Below the pieces are notes generated by a model. It was given only the letters and a program-made list of their open reading frames with translations. It searched no databases and had not been told where the DNA came from. Made by a program: the position numbers and the translations under genes. Positions 10,258-18,810 of a stretch of 64,000 bases of DNA are shown here, piece after piece. Source of the DNA: Mesorhizobium sp. ES1-1 (GTDB lineage: Bacteria; Pseudomonadota; Alphaproteobacteria; Rhizobiales; Rhizobiaceae); NCBI RefSeq assembly GCF_020164785.1, contig NZ_JAIUGX010000005.1, forward strand, positions 186,001 to 250,000, read 5' to 3'. Numbering within the stretch: the stretch's first letter is position 1; each line of letters begins with the position of its first letter.

Positions 10258-11043
10258 TCAAATGAGTTCGAGCTTGACGCCTGCCTGCTTCATCAATTCG
10301 ACGACGGCGCGGTCGACCGATTGCGAGACCAGGACCACGTCGAAGGCGGTGAGTTCGCAGACGTAGTTGAGGGCCGAGAAATGAAACTTGCTCTCGTCGA
10401 CGAGCAGGATCTTCTTGCGGGCGATCTCCATCATCGCCTGCTTGGCGCGCACCACATGTTCGTCTTGCGTGTAGAGCGACATGCCCTGGATGGTGGTGGT
10501 CGACATCAGGGCGACGTCGACATGGTAGGAGCGGATGGCGCGCTCACACGCTATGCCGAAAAAGCCGTTATAGACCCGGTGGTACTTGCCTCCCAGCCCG
10601 ATCAGTTCGACGTCCTGCTTGTCGCGCAACCGCTCCATCACAGGCAGGGCGTTGGTGATGACGGTAATCGGCGTCATCTGCTCGATGAAGTCGCAGACAT
10701 GGTAAGTCGTCGAACTGTCGTCCCAGACGATGGCGTTGCCCGGTTCGATGTGAGCAGCGGCGGCGCGCGCCAGCCGTCGCTTTTCCTCAACATGCTGGCG
10801 GGCGCGGTAGAGGTAGCTGCTTTCATGCAGCACCGATTTCTCGACCGATACGGCGCCGCGTATGCGGCGAACCAGGCCCTGGTCATGCAGATCGTTGAGA
10901 TCGCGGTGGACGGTCATCAGGGACACGTCGAGCATGACGGCGAGATCCTTGATCTGCGCCGTTCCACTCTCCATCAGGATGCGGATGATTTCAGAACGGC
11001 GCTGCTCCGCCTTCGACAAATGTTGCGTGTCTTCGGATTCCAA
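10258..11043 (-). CDS. DeoR family transcriptional regulator
   Basis: 261-residue sugar-phosphate-responsive regulator. The N-terminal winged helix-turn-helix covers about residues 10-60 (SEIIRILMESGTAQIKDLAV, VSLMTVHRDLNDLHDQGLVR); the C-terminal DeoR sensor domain includes DDSSTTYHVCDF, ITNALPVMERL and ILLVDESKFHFSA. The codon at 11041-11043 read on this strand is TTG, with a GGGAG Shine-Dalgarno 9 bases upstream; no ATG gives a complete HTH, so a TTG start is likely. It is divergent from the polyol-type transporter operon and very likely controls it, in response to a phosphorylated pathway intermediate. Confidence 0.85.
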   Translation of the reverse strand: MESEDTQHLSKAEQRRSEIIRILMESGTAQIKDLAVMLDVSLMTVHRDLNDLHDQGLVRRIRGAVSVEKSVLHESSYLYRARQHVEEKRRLARAAAAHIEPGNAIVWDDSSTTYHVCDFIEQMTPITVITNALPVMERLRDKQDVELIGLGGKYHRVYNGFFGIACERAIRSYHVDVALMSTTTIQGMSLYTQDEHVVRAKQAMMEIARKKILLVDESKFHFSALNYVCELTAFDVVLVSQSVDRAVVELMKQAGVKLELI

Positions 11044-11409
11044 GGCTTGCGCTCCCGCCGCGGTCCCGCCGACGCTTTTAACATCATTGGTCGTTCTCGC
11101 CAGAGAAATATGTTAAGATATCAAAAATTCGATATTGCAGTGCGGGGCGCGGCCTTGCCCGATTTCGACTGCCAAAACCCGAAAGCATACATAATCCTAC
11201 GCTTAGATTGGCTGTTGCGGTGCAGCATGGTCGCTTCGACCGGCGTGTTAGCGTTTGTTTTTGGCGGACGCCGGGAGCCGAGTTAACATGAAAATGCGCT
11301 ACTTATAACTTTTGAGTTGATATTTTTAACGCCCGTGCCTAGGCTTCGGCTCAGGGGTAGGAGAAGGTCGGGAACGGCCATTGCCCCGTTGAACTCAGTG
11401 GAGGAGACA
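11044..11409. promoter_or_regulatory. AT-rich divergent control region for the DeoR gene and transporter operon
   Basis: 366 bases without a gene, markedly richer in A and T than the surroundings. ATATC (11118-11122) and GATAT (11131-11135) form an inverted repeat inside a longer A/T-rich block, next to TGTTAA (11111-11116). GTTAAC recurs at 11282-11287. These are plausible DeoR operator sites. TTGATA (11317-11322) with a 17-base spacer to TAGGCT (11340-11345) is a possible but weak promoter for the transporter operon. The site assignments are by eye. Confidence 0.45.
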
Positions 11410-12819
11410 ATGAACATGAGCATGCGAATGCGTCTAATGGCGTCAGCCGCAGCGCTTGCAGCCGCGCTTGCTGCAACCGCGGGTTCCGCCCGCGCCACCG
11501 ACCTGACCTTCGTCTGGCACGCAGGCACCTGCGCCGACGCACTGACCACGATCGCCAAGGACTATCCGGACAAATCGGTGAGGATCGTCCCGGCGCTCGT
11601 TCCCTATGGTCCGCAATGGCATGACAAGATCGCTTCGGAATTCGCCATCCAGGGCGACGCTTTCGACTTCGCCATGTGGGACAGCCAGTCCACCGCGGAA
11701 TTTGCCCAGCATGCCGTCAAGCTCAATGAGATCTTCGACAAGTCGAGCTATCTCAAGGCCGACATCTTCCCCGCCGCGTCGCTGTCGCGCTATGGCGAAT
11801 ATCCGGACGGTTCGGGCGAGTTCTTCGGCCTGCCGGCCAATCAGGACGCCTATGGCCTGACTTACCGCAAGGACCTCTTCGAGGACCCCAAGGAGAAGGA
11901 AGCGTTCAAGGCCAAGTATGGCCGCGACCTCGTCGTGCCGCAGACCTACCAGGACGCCAAGCAGGTCGCCGAATTCTTCACGCGCCCGGACAAGGGCCTC
12001 TATGGCTGGGGCCAGATGGGTGGCCGCGACTATGATTTCGCGACAACCGCGTCCAATTCCTTCCTGTGGTCGTTCGGCGGCGAGCTCTACAATCCGCAGA
12101 CCATGGAAGTGAAGGGCTACCTCGATTCGCCGGCATCGGTGGATGGCGTGCAGGCCTATGTCGACATGTTCAAGTTCGGTCCTCCGGGATCGACCAACTG
12201 GGGCTTCGACGAGGTCAATACCGCGATCCAGCAGGGCCAGGTCGCCATGGCCATGCAGTGGTTCTACTTCAACGGGTCCAATGTCGATCCGAAGGTCTCG
12301 AAGTTCGCCGACAAGATCGGCTTCGCCGTCCTGCCGGGCGCCATCGGCCGCGACAAGAAGTTCCGCCGCCAGTTCTCGGTCGGCGGCCAGGGGATGGGCA
12401 TCAACAAATATTCCAAGAAACTGCCCGAGCTGACCAAGTTCATGGAATGGTACTTCCAGCCCGAGCAGCAGAAGCGTTATGCCGCCGTCTGCCAGACCGG
12501 TCTCAAGGCCGTGCTGGACAGCCCCGACTGGCAGGGCCTGAACTCCTATAACCGCCAGTTCTCGACGGCGCTCCAATATCTGAACGACTATTGGCACCTG
12601 CCGGAATATCCGGTGCTGCTCGACGAATTGCAGCAGGAGATTTCCAACGCAGCGACCGGCGCCAAGACCGTACAGCAGGCGCTGTCGGACGCCGCGGAAA
12701 AGAACGAGCGGACGCTCGAGCGGGCCGGCTACGAGATCAAGCGTGGCGACAAAGCCCCCGAAGTGCCCGACCAGGTCATTTCGCCGGTCGGCGTCGACGC
12801 GGTCGTTCCGGTCGAATAA
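11410..12819 (+). CDS. ABC transporter substrate-binding protein, family 1 (sugar/polyol type)
   Basis: Periplasmic binding protein of a CUT1 (maltose/polyol-class) importer, 469 residues. A Sec signal peptide is clear: MRMRLMASAAALAAALAATA followed by GSARA cleavage, mature start about ATDLTFVWHAG. The interior has typical family-1 features (QTYQDAKQVAEFF, GRDYDFATTASNSF, QQGQVAMAMQW, QFSVGGQGMGINKYS). The start at 11410 has a strong GGAGGAGA Shine-Dalgarno. It is the first gene of a 13-gene unit and is followed by a perfect stem-loop, which probably raises its level above the permeases. The ligand is unknown; downstream enzymes suggest a short-chain polyol or ketose. Confidence 0.85.
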   Translation: MNMSMRMRLMASAAALAAALAATAGSARATDLTFVWHAGTCADALTTIAKDYPDKSVRIVPALVPYGPQWHDKIASEFAIQGDAFDFAMWDSQSTAEFAQHAVKLNEIFDKSSYLKADIFPAASLSRYGEYPDGSGEFFGLPANQDAYGLTYRKDLFEDPKEKEAFKAKYGRDLVVPQTYQDAKQVAEFFTRPDKGLYGWGQMGGRDYDFATTASNSFLWSFGGELYNPQTMEVKGYLDSPASVDGVQAYVDMFKFGPPGSTNWGFDEVNTAIQQGQVAMAMQWFYFNGSNVDPKVSKFADKIGFAVLPGAIGRDKKFRRQFSVGGQGMGINKYSKKLPELTKFMEWYFQPEQQKRYAAVCQTGLKAVLDSPDWQGLNSYNRQFSTALQYLNDYWHLPEYPVLLDELQQEISNAATGAKTVQQALSDAAEKNERTLERAGYEIKRGDKAPEVPDQVISPVGVDAVVPVE

Positions 12820-12834
12820 CGCACACGATAGCTA

Positions 12835-12861
12835 GGAGCACGCGGGTTTCCCGCGTGCTCC
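12835..12861 (+). terminator. Perfect 12-bp intercistronic stem-loop after the binding-protein gene
   Basis: GGAGCACGCGGG (12835-12846), a TTT loop, then CCCGCGTGCTCC (12850-12861): 12 perfect pairs. It lies 15 bases after the binding-protein stop and 62 bases before the permease start. There is no run of T, so it is more likely a partial terminator or 3' mRNA-stabilising hairpin, as known between malE and malF, than a full stop signal. Confidence 0.8.
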
Positions 12862-12923
12862 GTCCAACTCACCCCTTAGGCATCAGCAACCGGCGCATCG
12901 CGCCGGCCCAACGACAGGTCGTC

Positions 12924-13796
12924 ATGACCCATTCGAAGACATCGTCGATTGACCTTGCCACCAGATGGCTCGTGCTGGGCCTGCTCGCCCTCTACACGGT
13001 CTACAATGTCGGGCCGATCTTCTGGCTGCTGTTGTCGTCTTTCAAAGGCCGCATGGACTTCTTCACCATGCCGCCAAAACTGTTCTTCACGCCGGACTTG
13101 AGTGGCTACCAGGCCGTGTTTGGAGTGGGCGCGGCTAAGGACAGCGCGTCGGCCGTCGGCGTCTTCGATTCGCTGGTCAACAGCGTCATCGTCTCGGTTG
13201 CCGGTACGTCGCTCGCCGTCTTCTTCGGCACGCTTGCCGGCTATGTCTGCTCGCGCTTCAATTTCATAGGCAAGGGCGACTTCATGTTCTTCGTGCTGTC
13301 GACGCGCATGCTGCCGCCGGTCGCCGTTCTGGTGTTCTACCATCTGATGTTCGCGCGGCTTGGCCTGGCCGACACGCGGACCGGCCTCGTCCTGGTATCG
13401 ATCTTCGCCAATGTCGGCCTTGCCACCTGGATCATGAAGGGTTTCTTCGACGGCGTCCCGAAGGAGGTCGAGCAGATCGCCATCGTCAACGGCTACACCC
13501 GCATGTACGCCTTCCTCAAGCTGGTCCTGCCGATGGTGAAGGGCGGCATCGCGGCCACTGCCGGCTTCTGCTTCATCTTCGCCTGGAACGAATTCGCCTT
13601 CGCCTCCATCCTGACCACCACCCAGGCCAAGACGCTTCCCGTCAAGATCTCCGCCGCTTCCGGCGCGACCGGCATCGAGTGGACGCAGATTTGCGCGGCC
13701 GGCGTCGTCCTGATCATTCCCGTGCTGATCTTCTTCTACCTGATCCGCAAGCATCTCCTGATGGGCATGACCTTCGGCGTGCTGGGGAGGAGGTAG
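12924..13796 (+). CDS. ABC transporter permease, MalG/CUT1 type
   Basis: 290-residue inner-membrane permease with six predicted helices and the EAA-like loop typical of MalG-type subunits (VEQIAIVNGYTRMYAFLKLVLPMVKGGI). The start at 12924 (MTHSKTSSIDL) is chosen because the longer frame overlaps the stem-loop and lacks family similarity. It pairs with the MalF-type permease encoded directly downstream. The order is unusual: in most CUT1 operons the MalF-type gene comes first. Confidence 0.85.
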   Translation: MTHSKTSSIDLATRWLVLGLLALYTVYNVGPIFWLLLSSFKGRMDFFTMPPKLFFTPDLSGYQAVFGVGAAKDSASAVGVFDSLVNSVIVSVAGTSLAVFFGTLAGYVCSRFNFIGKGDFMFFVLSTRMLPPVAVLVFYHLMFARLGLADTRTGLVLVSIFANVGLATWIMKGFFDGVPKEVEQIAIVNGYTRMYAFLKLVLPMVKGGIAATAGFCFIFAWNEFAFASILTTTQAKTLPVKISAASGATGIEWTQICAAGVVLIIPVLIFFYLIRKHLLMGMTFGVLGRR

Positions 13797-13799
13797 GCC

Positions 13800-14750
13800 A
13801 TGGCAGGCACCGCTAATTCCCTGAATCCCGAGAGCCAGGCCGCCGCCCACGCGGCGCGCCAGACAGAGCTGCGAAAGCGCTCGTCGGGCCGTCTGATGAT
13901 CTTCGGGTTCCTGTCGCCTACGCTGGCGATCCTGCTGTTCATGGTCGCCTATCCGATCTTCTCGCTGATCTATTATTCCTTCTTCAATTTCTCGGCCTTG
14001 CGGCAAGCCACGATGAAGCCGGTCGGGTTCAACAACTACAAGTTCCTGCTGTCGGATCCCGACCTCTGGGAGCGATTCATCTTCACCGGCAAGTTCGTAT
14101 TCATCTGCGTCACGCTGCAGATGCTGATCGGCATCTTCGTCGGCTACCAGATGCAGAAGAATTTCCGCGGTCGCGACGTCATCTTCACCTTGCTGATGAT
14201 GCCCATGATGCTGTCCCCGGTCGTGGTCGGCTTCCTGTGGCGCTACATGCTCAATTCGGAATGGGGCGTGATCAATTTCCTGGTGTCGTCGGCCGGCTTC
14301 GCCAAGGTCGACTGGCTCGGCCAGACGAACCCCGCGCTGTGGGCGGCGGCCGCCGCCGACACCTGGATGTGGACGCCATTCATCGTGCTTCTGGCCACGG
14401 CGGCGTTCCGGGGCATTCCCGAGACCATCTACGAAGCCGCCGAAGTCGACGGCGCCAGTCCCGCGTACCGCTTCTTCCGCATCACGCTGCCGATGTCGGC
14501 GCCGGTGCTGTTCATCGCGCTGATCCTGCGCTTGATCGACAGTTTCAAGCAGTACGATCTGTTTGTCGCGCTGACCGGCGGCGGTCCGGGATCGAGCACC
14601 GAGACCGTCTCCTTCTCCGTGGCGAAAACGGCATTCAGCTATTTCTACACCGGGGAAGCGTCGGCGCTCGCGGTGATCCTGCTGGTCATCATTATCGGCC
14701 TGTCGATGATCCTCGTCCGGCATCTGACCAAGATGGGCGAGAAGTACTGA
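13800..14750 (+). CDS. ABC transporter permease, MalF/CUT1 type
   Basis: 316-residue permease with an N-terminal cytoplasmic tail of about 40 residues and six helices. The coupling loop is visible as PETIYEAAEVDGASPAYRFF with RITLPMSAPVL, contacting the ATPase subunits. It starts 3 bases after the upstream permease and its TGA shares a base with the ATG of the next gene. Together with the MalG-type subunit it forms the membrane channel of the importer. Confidence 0.88.
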   Translation: MAGTANSLNPESQAAAHAARQTELRKRSSGRLMIFGFLSPTLAILLFMVAYPIFSLIYYSFFNFSALRQATMKPVGFNNYKFLLSDPDLWERFIFTGKFVFICVTLQMLIGIFVGYQMQKNFRGRDVIFTLLMMPMMLSPVVVGFLWRYMLNSEWGVINFLVSSAGFAKVDWLGQTNPALWAAAAADTWMWTPFIVLLATAAFRGIPETIYEAAEVDGASPAYRFFRITLPMSAPVLFIALILRLIDSFKQYDLFVALTGGGPGSSTETVSFSVAKTAFSYFYTGEASALAVILLVIIIGLSMILVRHLTKMGEKY

Positions 14751-15835
14751 TGGCCGAGATCACCCTCAAAAACCTGAGCGTGCGGTTCGGCGCCTTCAAC
14801 GCGGTCGACGATGTCAGCCTGACCGTCAAGAACGGCGAGTTCGTCGTCTATCTCGGACCGTCGGGCTGCGGCAAGACGACGACGCTGCGCTGCATCGCGG
14901 GCCTGGTGAAAGCCTCCAGCGGCGATGTCCTGTTCGACGGCGTGCGGGTCAACGAGCTTTCGGCCAGCGAACGCAACATCGCCATGGTCTTCCAGTTCGT
15001 CTCGCTCTACCCGCATCTCAGCATCAAGGAAAACATCGTCTTCCCGTTGAAGGCGCGAGGCGTCGCCAAGGCGCAGATCGCCCGCAAGCTCGATTGGGTC
15101 ACCGAGATCTTCAAGCTCGGCGACGAGCTTGCGCGTTATCCCAGCGCCTTGCCGCCCGGCGCCCGCCAGAAGGTGGCGCTGGCACGCGCCGTCATCCGCG
15201 AACCCGCGGTGCTGCTGCTTGACGAGCCTCTGTCGGCGATCGACGAGCAGTTCCGCGAGGAAATGCGCTGGGAGCTGGGTCACCTGCAGCGTCAGCTCGG
15301 CGTCACGACCATTTATGTCACGCATGACCAGCGCGAGGCGATGTCGCTTGCCGACCGCATCGTGCTGATGAACAACAGCCGCATCGTCCAGGTCTCCGAA
15401 CCCGACCGCATGTTCTTCGAGCCGATCGATGTGTTTGCCGGCCAGTTCATCGGCTCGCCCTCGATGAACCTGATCGACCTGGCGCCGGTTGAGGGCGGGT
15501 TGAAGTTGGGCGACGGCGATGTCACCCTGACGGCGCTGCGCGACCGGCTTCCTGCCTGGGCGCTGTCCTCGAAGCGGCCGTTGAAGCTTGGCGTGCGTCC
15601 GCTGAACGTGCACCTGACCGACGATGCCGACGGTGTCGCCATTCCAGTCGACGATGTCTTCTCCGTCGGCCGCGAGCGCTTCTTCTCTTTCCGCATCGGC
15701 GACACGATCCACCAGGGCGTCGACAAGCGCCGCTCGCCTTCGAGCTCCGGAGGCAGCGTGCATTTCGATCCAGCCGGGCTGTTGTTCTTCGACGCCGCCA
15801 CCGGCCGCCGCGTCGACGCGGAGGTCGCAGCATGA
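14750..15835 (+). CDS. ABC transporter ATPase 1 (CUT1 type) with degenerate signature motif
   Basis: 361-residue nucleotide-binding subunit with a C-terminal regulatory (TOBE-like) domain. Walker A GPSGCGKTTT, Q-loop MVFQF, Walker B VLLLDEPLSAIDE and H-loop VTHDQ are all intact. The ABC signature, normally LSGGQ, reads LPPGARQKVALARA, so the residues that contact the ATP gamma-phosphate across the dimer are lost. The reading frame around it is otherwise normal, so this is not a frameshift. It overlaps the start of the second ATPase by 4 bases. Two different ATPase genes in one operon suggest a heterodimer, as in the rhizobial GlpS/GlpT glycerol importer. Confidence 0.88.
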   Translation: MAEITLKNLSVRFGAFNAVDDVSLTVKNGEFVVYLGPSGCGKTTTLRCIAGLVKASSGDVLFDGVRVNELSASERNIAMVFQFVSLYPHLSIKENIVFPLKARGVAKAQIARKLDWVTEIFKLGDELARYPSALPPGARQKVALARAVIREPAVLLLDEPLSAIDEQFREEMRWELGHLQRQLGVTTIYVTHDQREAMSLADRIVLMNNSRIVQVSEPDRMFFEPIDVFAGQFIGSPSMNLIDLAPVEGGLKLGDGDVTLTALRDRLPAWALSSKRPLKLGVRPLNVHLTDDADGVAIPVDDVFSVGRERFFSFRIGDTIHQGVDKRRSPSSSGGSVHFDPAGLLFFDAATGRRVDAEVAA

Positions 15836-16938
15836 CAAGCGAGCCGATGCTCCAACTGCGGGGACTGAAGAAATCCTATCGCGGCAAGGCCGCGCTTCGT
15901 AACCTCGACCTTACCGTCAACGACAACGAGATCTTCGCGCTGCTCGGCCCGACCGGTGCCGGCAAGAGTTCGACCCTGCTGGCGTCTGCCGGGCTGATCG
16001 AGCTGGATGCCGGCCGTGTCGGCCTCGCCGGGCGCGACGTCACCGACGCCGATCCCGGCAGCCGCGATGTCGCCATCGTCTTCGAAGGCTTCAACCTTCT
16101 GCCGGTGCTCGACGTCAAGGACAACATCGCCTTCGCTCTGCGGTCGCCGGCGTTCCGGGAATCGGAAGCCGAGATCAGCCTTCGCGTCGGCCGCACCGCG
16201 GAATTGCTGCGCATTTCGCATCTGCTCGACCGTGACGTCGACACACTGTCGGGTGGCGAACGTCAGCGGGTCGCGATCGCCCGCGCGCTGGTGCGCCGTC
16301 CGGTGATGTTCCTCCTCGACGAGCCGCTGTCGGCGCTCGACCTCAAGCTTCGCGAGGGTCTGCGCGCCGAACTGCGCCAGATCCACCGCCAGCATCGCTC
16401 GACAATGCTCTACGCCACGCATGACTATCATGGCGCCATCGCCATCGCCGACCGGATCGGCATCATCGATGGCGGCGTCATCCAGCAGGCGGGCACCATC
16501 GAGGAAATCTATCGGCTGCCGGCAAACATGGTTGTCGGCAGGCTGGTCGGAAGCCCCTCGATGGCGTTCTTCGAGGCCGGTATCGAAGACGGCCATGTCG
16601 TCGTCAAAGGCGCGCGCCAGCGCATACCGGTCGGCGAATTCGGCACGGTCGCCTCAGCCAGGGGCAAAATCGTGCTCGGCGTCTGGCCCGAGGACATAGA
16701 GGTTGGCGGCAGCGATCTGGCCGACGCCAGCCTGGGCACGATCTATGCCGTCGATAACAGAGGCTACGAGCGCGCCATCCAGGTGGAGACGTCAGCCGGT
16801 TCGTTCCGCAAGGTGGTGCCGCTGTCGGTGCCCTTCACCCAGGGCGATGCCTGCGCGTTCCGCGTGCCGAAGGGCGGCGGCTTCCTGTTCGACGCGGCCA
16901 GCGGCAGACGGATCTCGCAGGTCGAGGGGAACGGCTGA
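15832..16938 (+). CDS. ABC transporter ATPase 2 (CUT1 type) with altered Q-loop
   Basis: 368-residue nucleotide-binding subunit. Walker A GPTGAGKSST, signature LSGGERQRVAIARA, Walker B FLLDEPLSALD and H-loop ATHDYH are intact, but the Q-loop reads IVFEGFNLL, with Glu in place of the conserved Gln. The C-terminal 130 residues form the regulatory domain. In a heterodimer with ATPase 1, the substituted Q-loop and the degenerate signature of ATPase 1 belong to the same composite ATP site. Its stop overlaps the ATG of the next small gene. Confidence 0.88.
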   Translation: MTSEPMLQLRGLKKSYRGKAALRNLDLTVNDNEIFALLGPTGAGKSSTLLASAGLIELDAGRVGLAGRDVTDADPGSRDVAIVFEGFNLLPVLDVKDNIAFALRSPAFRESEAEISLRVGRTAELLRISHLLDRDVDTLSGGERQRVAIARALVRRPVMFLLDEPLSALDLKLREGLRAELRQIHRQHRSTMLYATHDYHGAIAIADRIGIIDGGVIQQAGTIEEIYRLPANMVVGRLVGSPSMAFFEAGIEDGHVVVKGARQRIPVGEFGTVASARGKIVLGVWPEDIEVGGSDLADASLGTIYAVDNRGYERAIQVETSAGSFRKVVPLSVPFTQGDACAFRVPKGGGFLFDAASGRRISQVEGNG

Positions 16939-17141
16939 TGGGCACGCTGTTCAGCAAGAAATGGTTCTACCGGCTGGCGAGTGTGCTGATCCTCGGCGGC
17001 TTCGCCATGCTGTGCCAGCCCTTCACGCACAGGCTGTTCGTCATCGGTTTCCCGGTGCTGCTTGCCGGGGTCGTGCTTTTCATGATCCTCGATCATGTGC
17101 CCGACAGGCGACTGACACCGGAGGAGGAAGACCATGGCTAA
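16938..17141 (+). CDS. Small two-helix membrane protein of the transporter operon
   Basis: 67 residues with two hydrophobic segments (about residues 9-27 and 31-51) and a charged C-terminus (DRRLTPEEEDHG). The start overlaps the stop of ATPase 2 and its end overlaps the dhaK start by 8 bases, so it is tightly embedded in the operon. I recognise no family. By position it resembles the small membrane proteins (DUF2160-like) found in rhizobial glycerol ABC operons, and may be an accessory subunit of the importer; this is inference. Confidence 0.7.
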   Translation: MGTLFSKKWFYRLASVLILGGFAMLCQPFTHRLFVIGFPVLLAGVVLFMILDHVPDRRLTPEEEDHG

Positions 17142-18138
17142 TCCGAAGAAGATCCTCAACGACGTCAAACGCGTCGTCCCCGAAATGATCGAGGGGCTGG
17201 CCCTGGCCAATGACGGGCGCGTCTACAAGCTTGACGGCAAGCCGGCGCTGATCCGCAAGGACATACCGGACGGAAAGGTGGCGCTGCTGATCGGCGGCGG
17301 GTCCGGCCATGAGCCGCTGTTCCATGGCTTCGTCGGCAAGAACATGGGCGACGGCGCCGCGTGCGGCAACGTGTTTGCCGCGCCGTCTCCCGACGTGATC
17401 GCGGCGGCCGCCAAGGCGGTGCATCGCGGCAAGGGCGTCCTGTTCCTCTACGGCAACTATGCCGGCGACAACATGAATTTCGACATGGCCGTCGAACTGC
17501 TCGAGGATGACGGCATCGAGGTTCGTACCGTGCGCGTCTGCGACGATGTCGCGGCCGCCCCGCCGGAGCGCATGCACGACCGGCGCGGCATCGCCGGCGA
17601 CATTTATATGATCAAGGTCGCCGGCGGCGCGGCCTCCGAACTCGGTACGCTGGACGAGGTCGAGCGCGTTGCCCGCAAGGCGCAGGGCTGGGTGCGCAGC
17701 ATGGGTGTGGCGGTTTCCGCGGGCTCCATTCCGGAGACCGGCAAGCTGACCTTCGAACTTGCCGATGACGAGATCGAGGTTGGCATGGGAGCGCATGGCG
17801 AGGCCGGCATCGCGCGCCAGAAGCTGAAATCCGCCGATGCCATCGCCGACGAGCTGATGGACAAGATCCTGGCCGACCTGCCGTTCAAGAGGGGCGACGA
17901 GGTGGCGCTGATGATCAACAATCTCGGCGCCACCACCATGATGGAGATGCTGATCGTCAACCGGCGCATCCGCGCCATTCTCGAGCGCGAAGGCATATCG
18001 GTCCACCGGACGGATGTCGGCACCTGGCTGACGGTGCAGGAGATGGCGGGCTTCTCGGTGACGCTGATGAAGCTCGACGACGAACTGAAGCGCTATCTCG
18101 ACATGCCGGCGGAATCGCTCGGCTATTCAAGGATGTGA
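17134..18138 (+). CDS. dhaK: Dihydroxyacetone kinase DhaK-like subunit
   Basis: Substrate-binding subunit of a dihydroxyacetone-kinase-family enzyme, 334 residues. LLIGGGSGHEPLFHG and GNYAGDNMNFDMA are the classical DhaK motifs; MGAHGEAG supplies the histidine (H221) that binds the ketose carbonyl covalently as a hemiaminal. It is followed by a separate dhaL, but there is no dhaM (PTS phosphodonor) here, so phosphate probably comes from ATP bound to DhaL or from DhaM elsewhere. The operon also encodes a fused DhaK-DhaL kinase, so the two kinases probably act on different ketoses (for example the two erythrulose enantiomers). Confidence 0.85.
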   Translation: MANPKKILNDVKRVVPEMIEGLALANDGRVYKLDGKPALIRKDIPDGKVALLIGGGSGHEPLFHGFVGKNMGDGAACGNVFAAPSPDVIAAAAKAVHRGKGVLFLYGNYAGDNMNFDMAVELLEDDGIEVRTVRVCDDVAAAPPERMHDRRGIAGDIYMIKVAGGAASELGTLDEVERVARKAQGWVRSMGVAVSAGSIPETGKLTFELADDEIEVGMGAHGEAGIARQKLKSADAIADELMDKILADLPFKRGDEVALMINNLGATTMMEMLIVNRRIRAILEREGISVHRTDVGTWLTVQEMAGFSVTLMKLDDELKRYLDMPAESLGYSRM

Positions 18139-18143
18139 CGGCG

Positions 18144-18779
18144 ATGACCGGGACGCTCGATGCAAGTGCGGTGCGCGACATGATGCGCGCCGTCGCGCAA
18201 TCGCTGATCGATCAGACGGATGTGCTGACCAATGCCGATTTGACCATAGGCGACGGCGATCATGGTGTCGGCATGCGCCGCGGCTTCGAGGCGGCGCTGA
18301 TTGCGCTGGAGGCTGAAGAAGCGGCAAGTGCGGAGGGCGCCTTCAAGGCCGTCGGCACCGCGATCCTGTCCAACACAGGCGGCGCTGCGGGCGCCGTGTT
18401 CGGCACGCTGTTTCGGGCGGGCTCCAAGGCTTTCGCCGCGTCCGGTGTCATCGATGACGCGTCCTTCGCCACGGCGCTGGAAGAGGGGCTTGCGGCCGTG
18501 CTCAAGCGCGGCGGCGTGACCGAGGGCCAGAAGACCATGGTCGACGCGCTGGCGCCAGCGTCGCGCGCCGCCCGCGCCGCCGTCGGCCAGGGCCTCGCTG
18601 CGGTGACGGCGGCCGCGACGCAAGGCGCGCTGGATGGGGTCGAGGCCAGCAAGGCAATGATCGCCACGACCGGCAAGGCACGCTCGCTGGGCGAGCGCAG
18701 CATCGGCCATCCCGATCCGGGTGCGATCTCGGTCTCGCTGATCCTCAAGGCAATGCAGGACTTCACCGCCGGGGCGTGA
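18144..18779 (+). CDS. dhaL: Dihydroxyacetone kinase DhaL-like subunit
   Basis: Nucleotide-binding subunit, 211 residues, pairing with the preceding Dha[15 protein letters not shown] carries the Asp residues that coordinate Mg-[17 protein letters not shown] and [11 protein letters not shown] are further family motifs. I chose the ATG at 18144, with AAGGA about 10 bases upstream within the end of dhaK; a GTG at 18135 would overlap the dhaK stop but lacks Shine-Dalgarno spacing. Enzyme activity needs DhaK and DhaL together. Confidence 0.83.
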   Translation: MTGTLDASAVRDMMRAVAQSLIDQTDVLTNADLTIGDGDHGVGMRRGFEAALIALEAEEAASAEGAFKAVGTAILSNTGGAAGAVFGTLFRAGSKAFAASGVIDDASFATALEEGLAAVLKRGGVTEGQKTMVDALAPASRAARAAVGQGLAAVTAAATQGALDGVEASKAMIATTGKARSLGERSIGHPDPGAISVSLILKAMQDFTAGA

Positions 18780-18810
18780 GCCTCGCCGGACCCACCAAAA
18801 GGACTTCGAC

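Noticed and set aside
12876..14723. 615-codon minus-strand open frame opposite the two permease genes
   Set aside because: Low-complexity, His/Asp/Arg-rich translation typical of antisense frames in GC-rich genes; both permeases on the plus strand are convincing.
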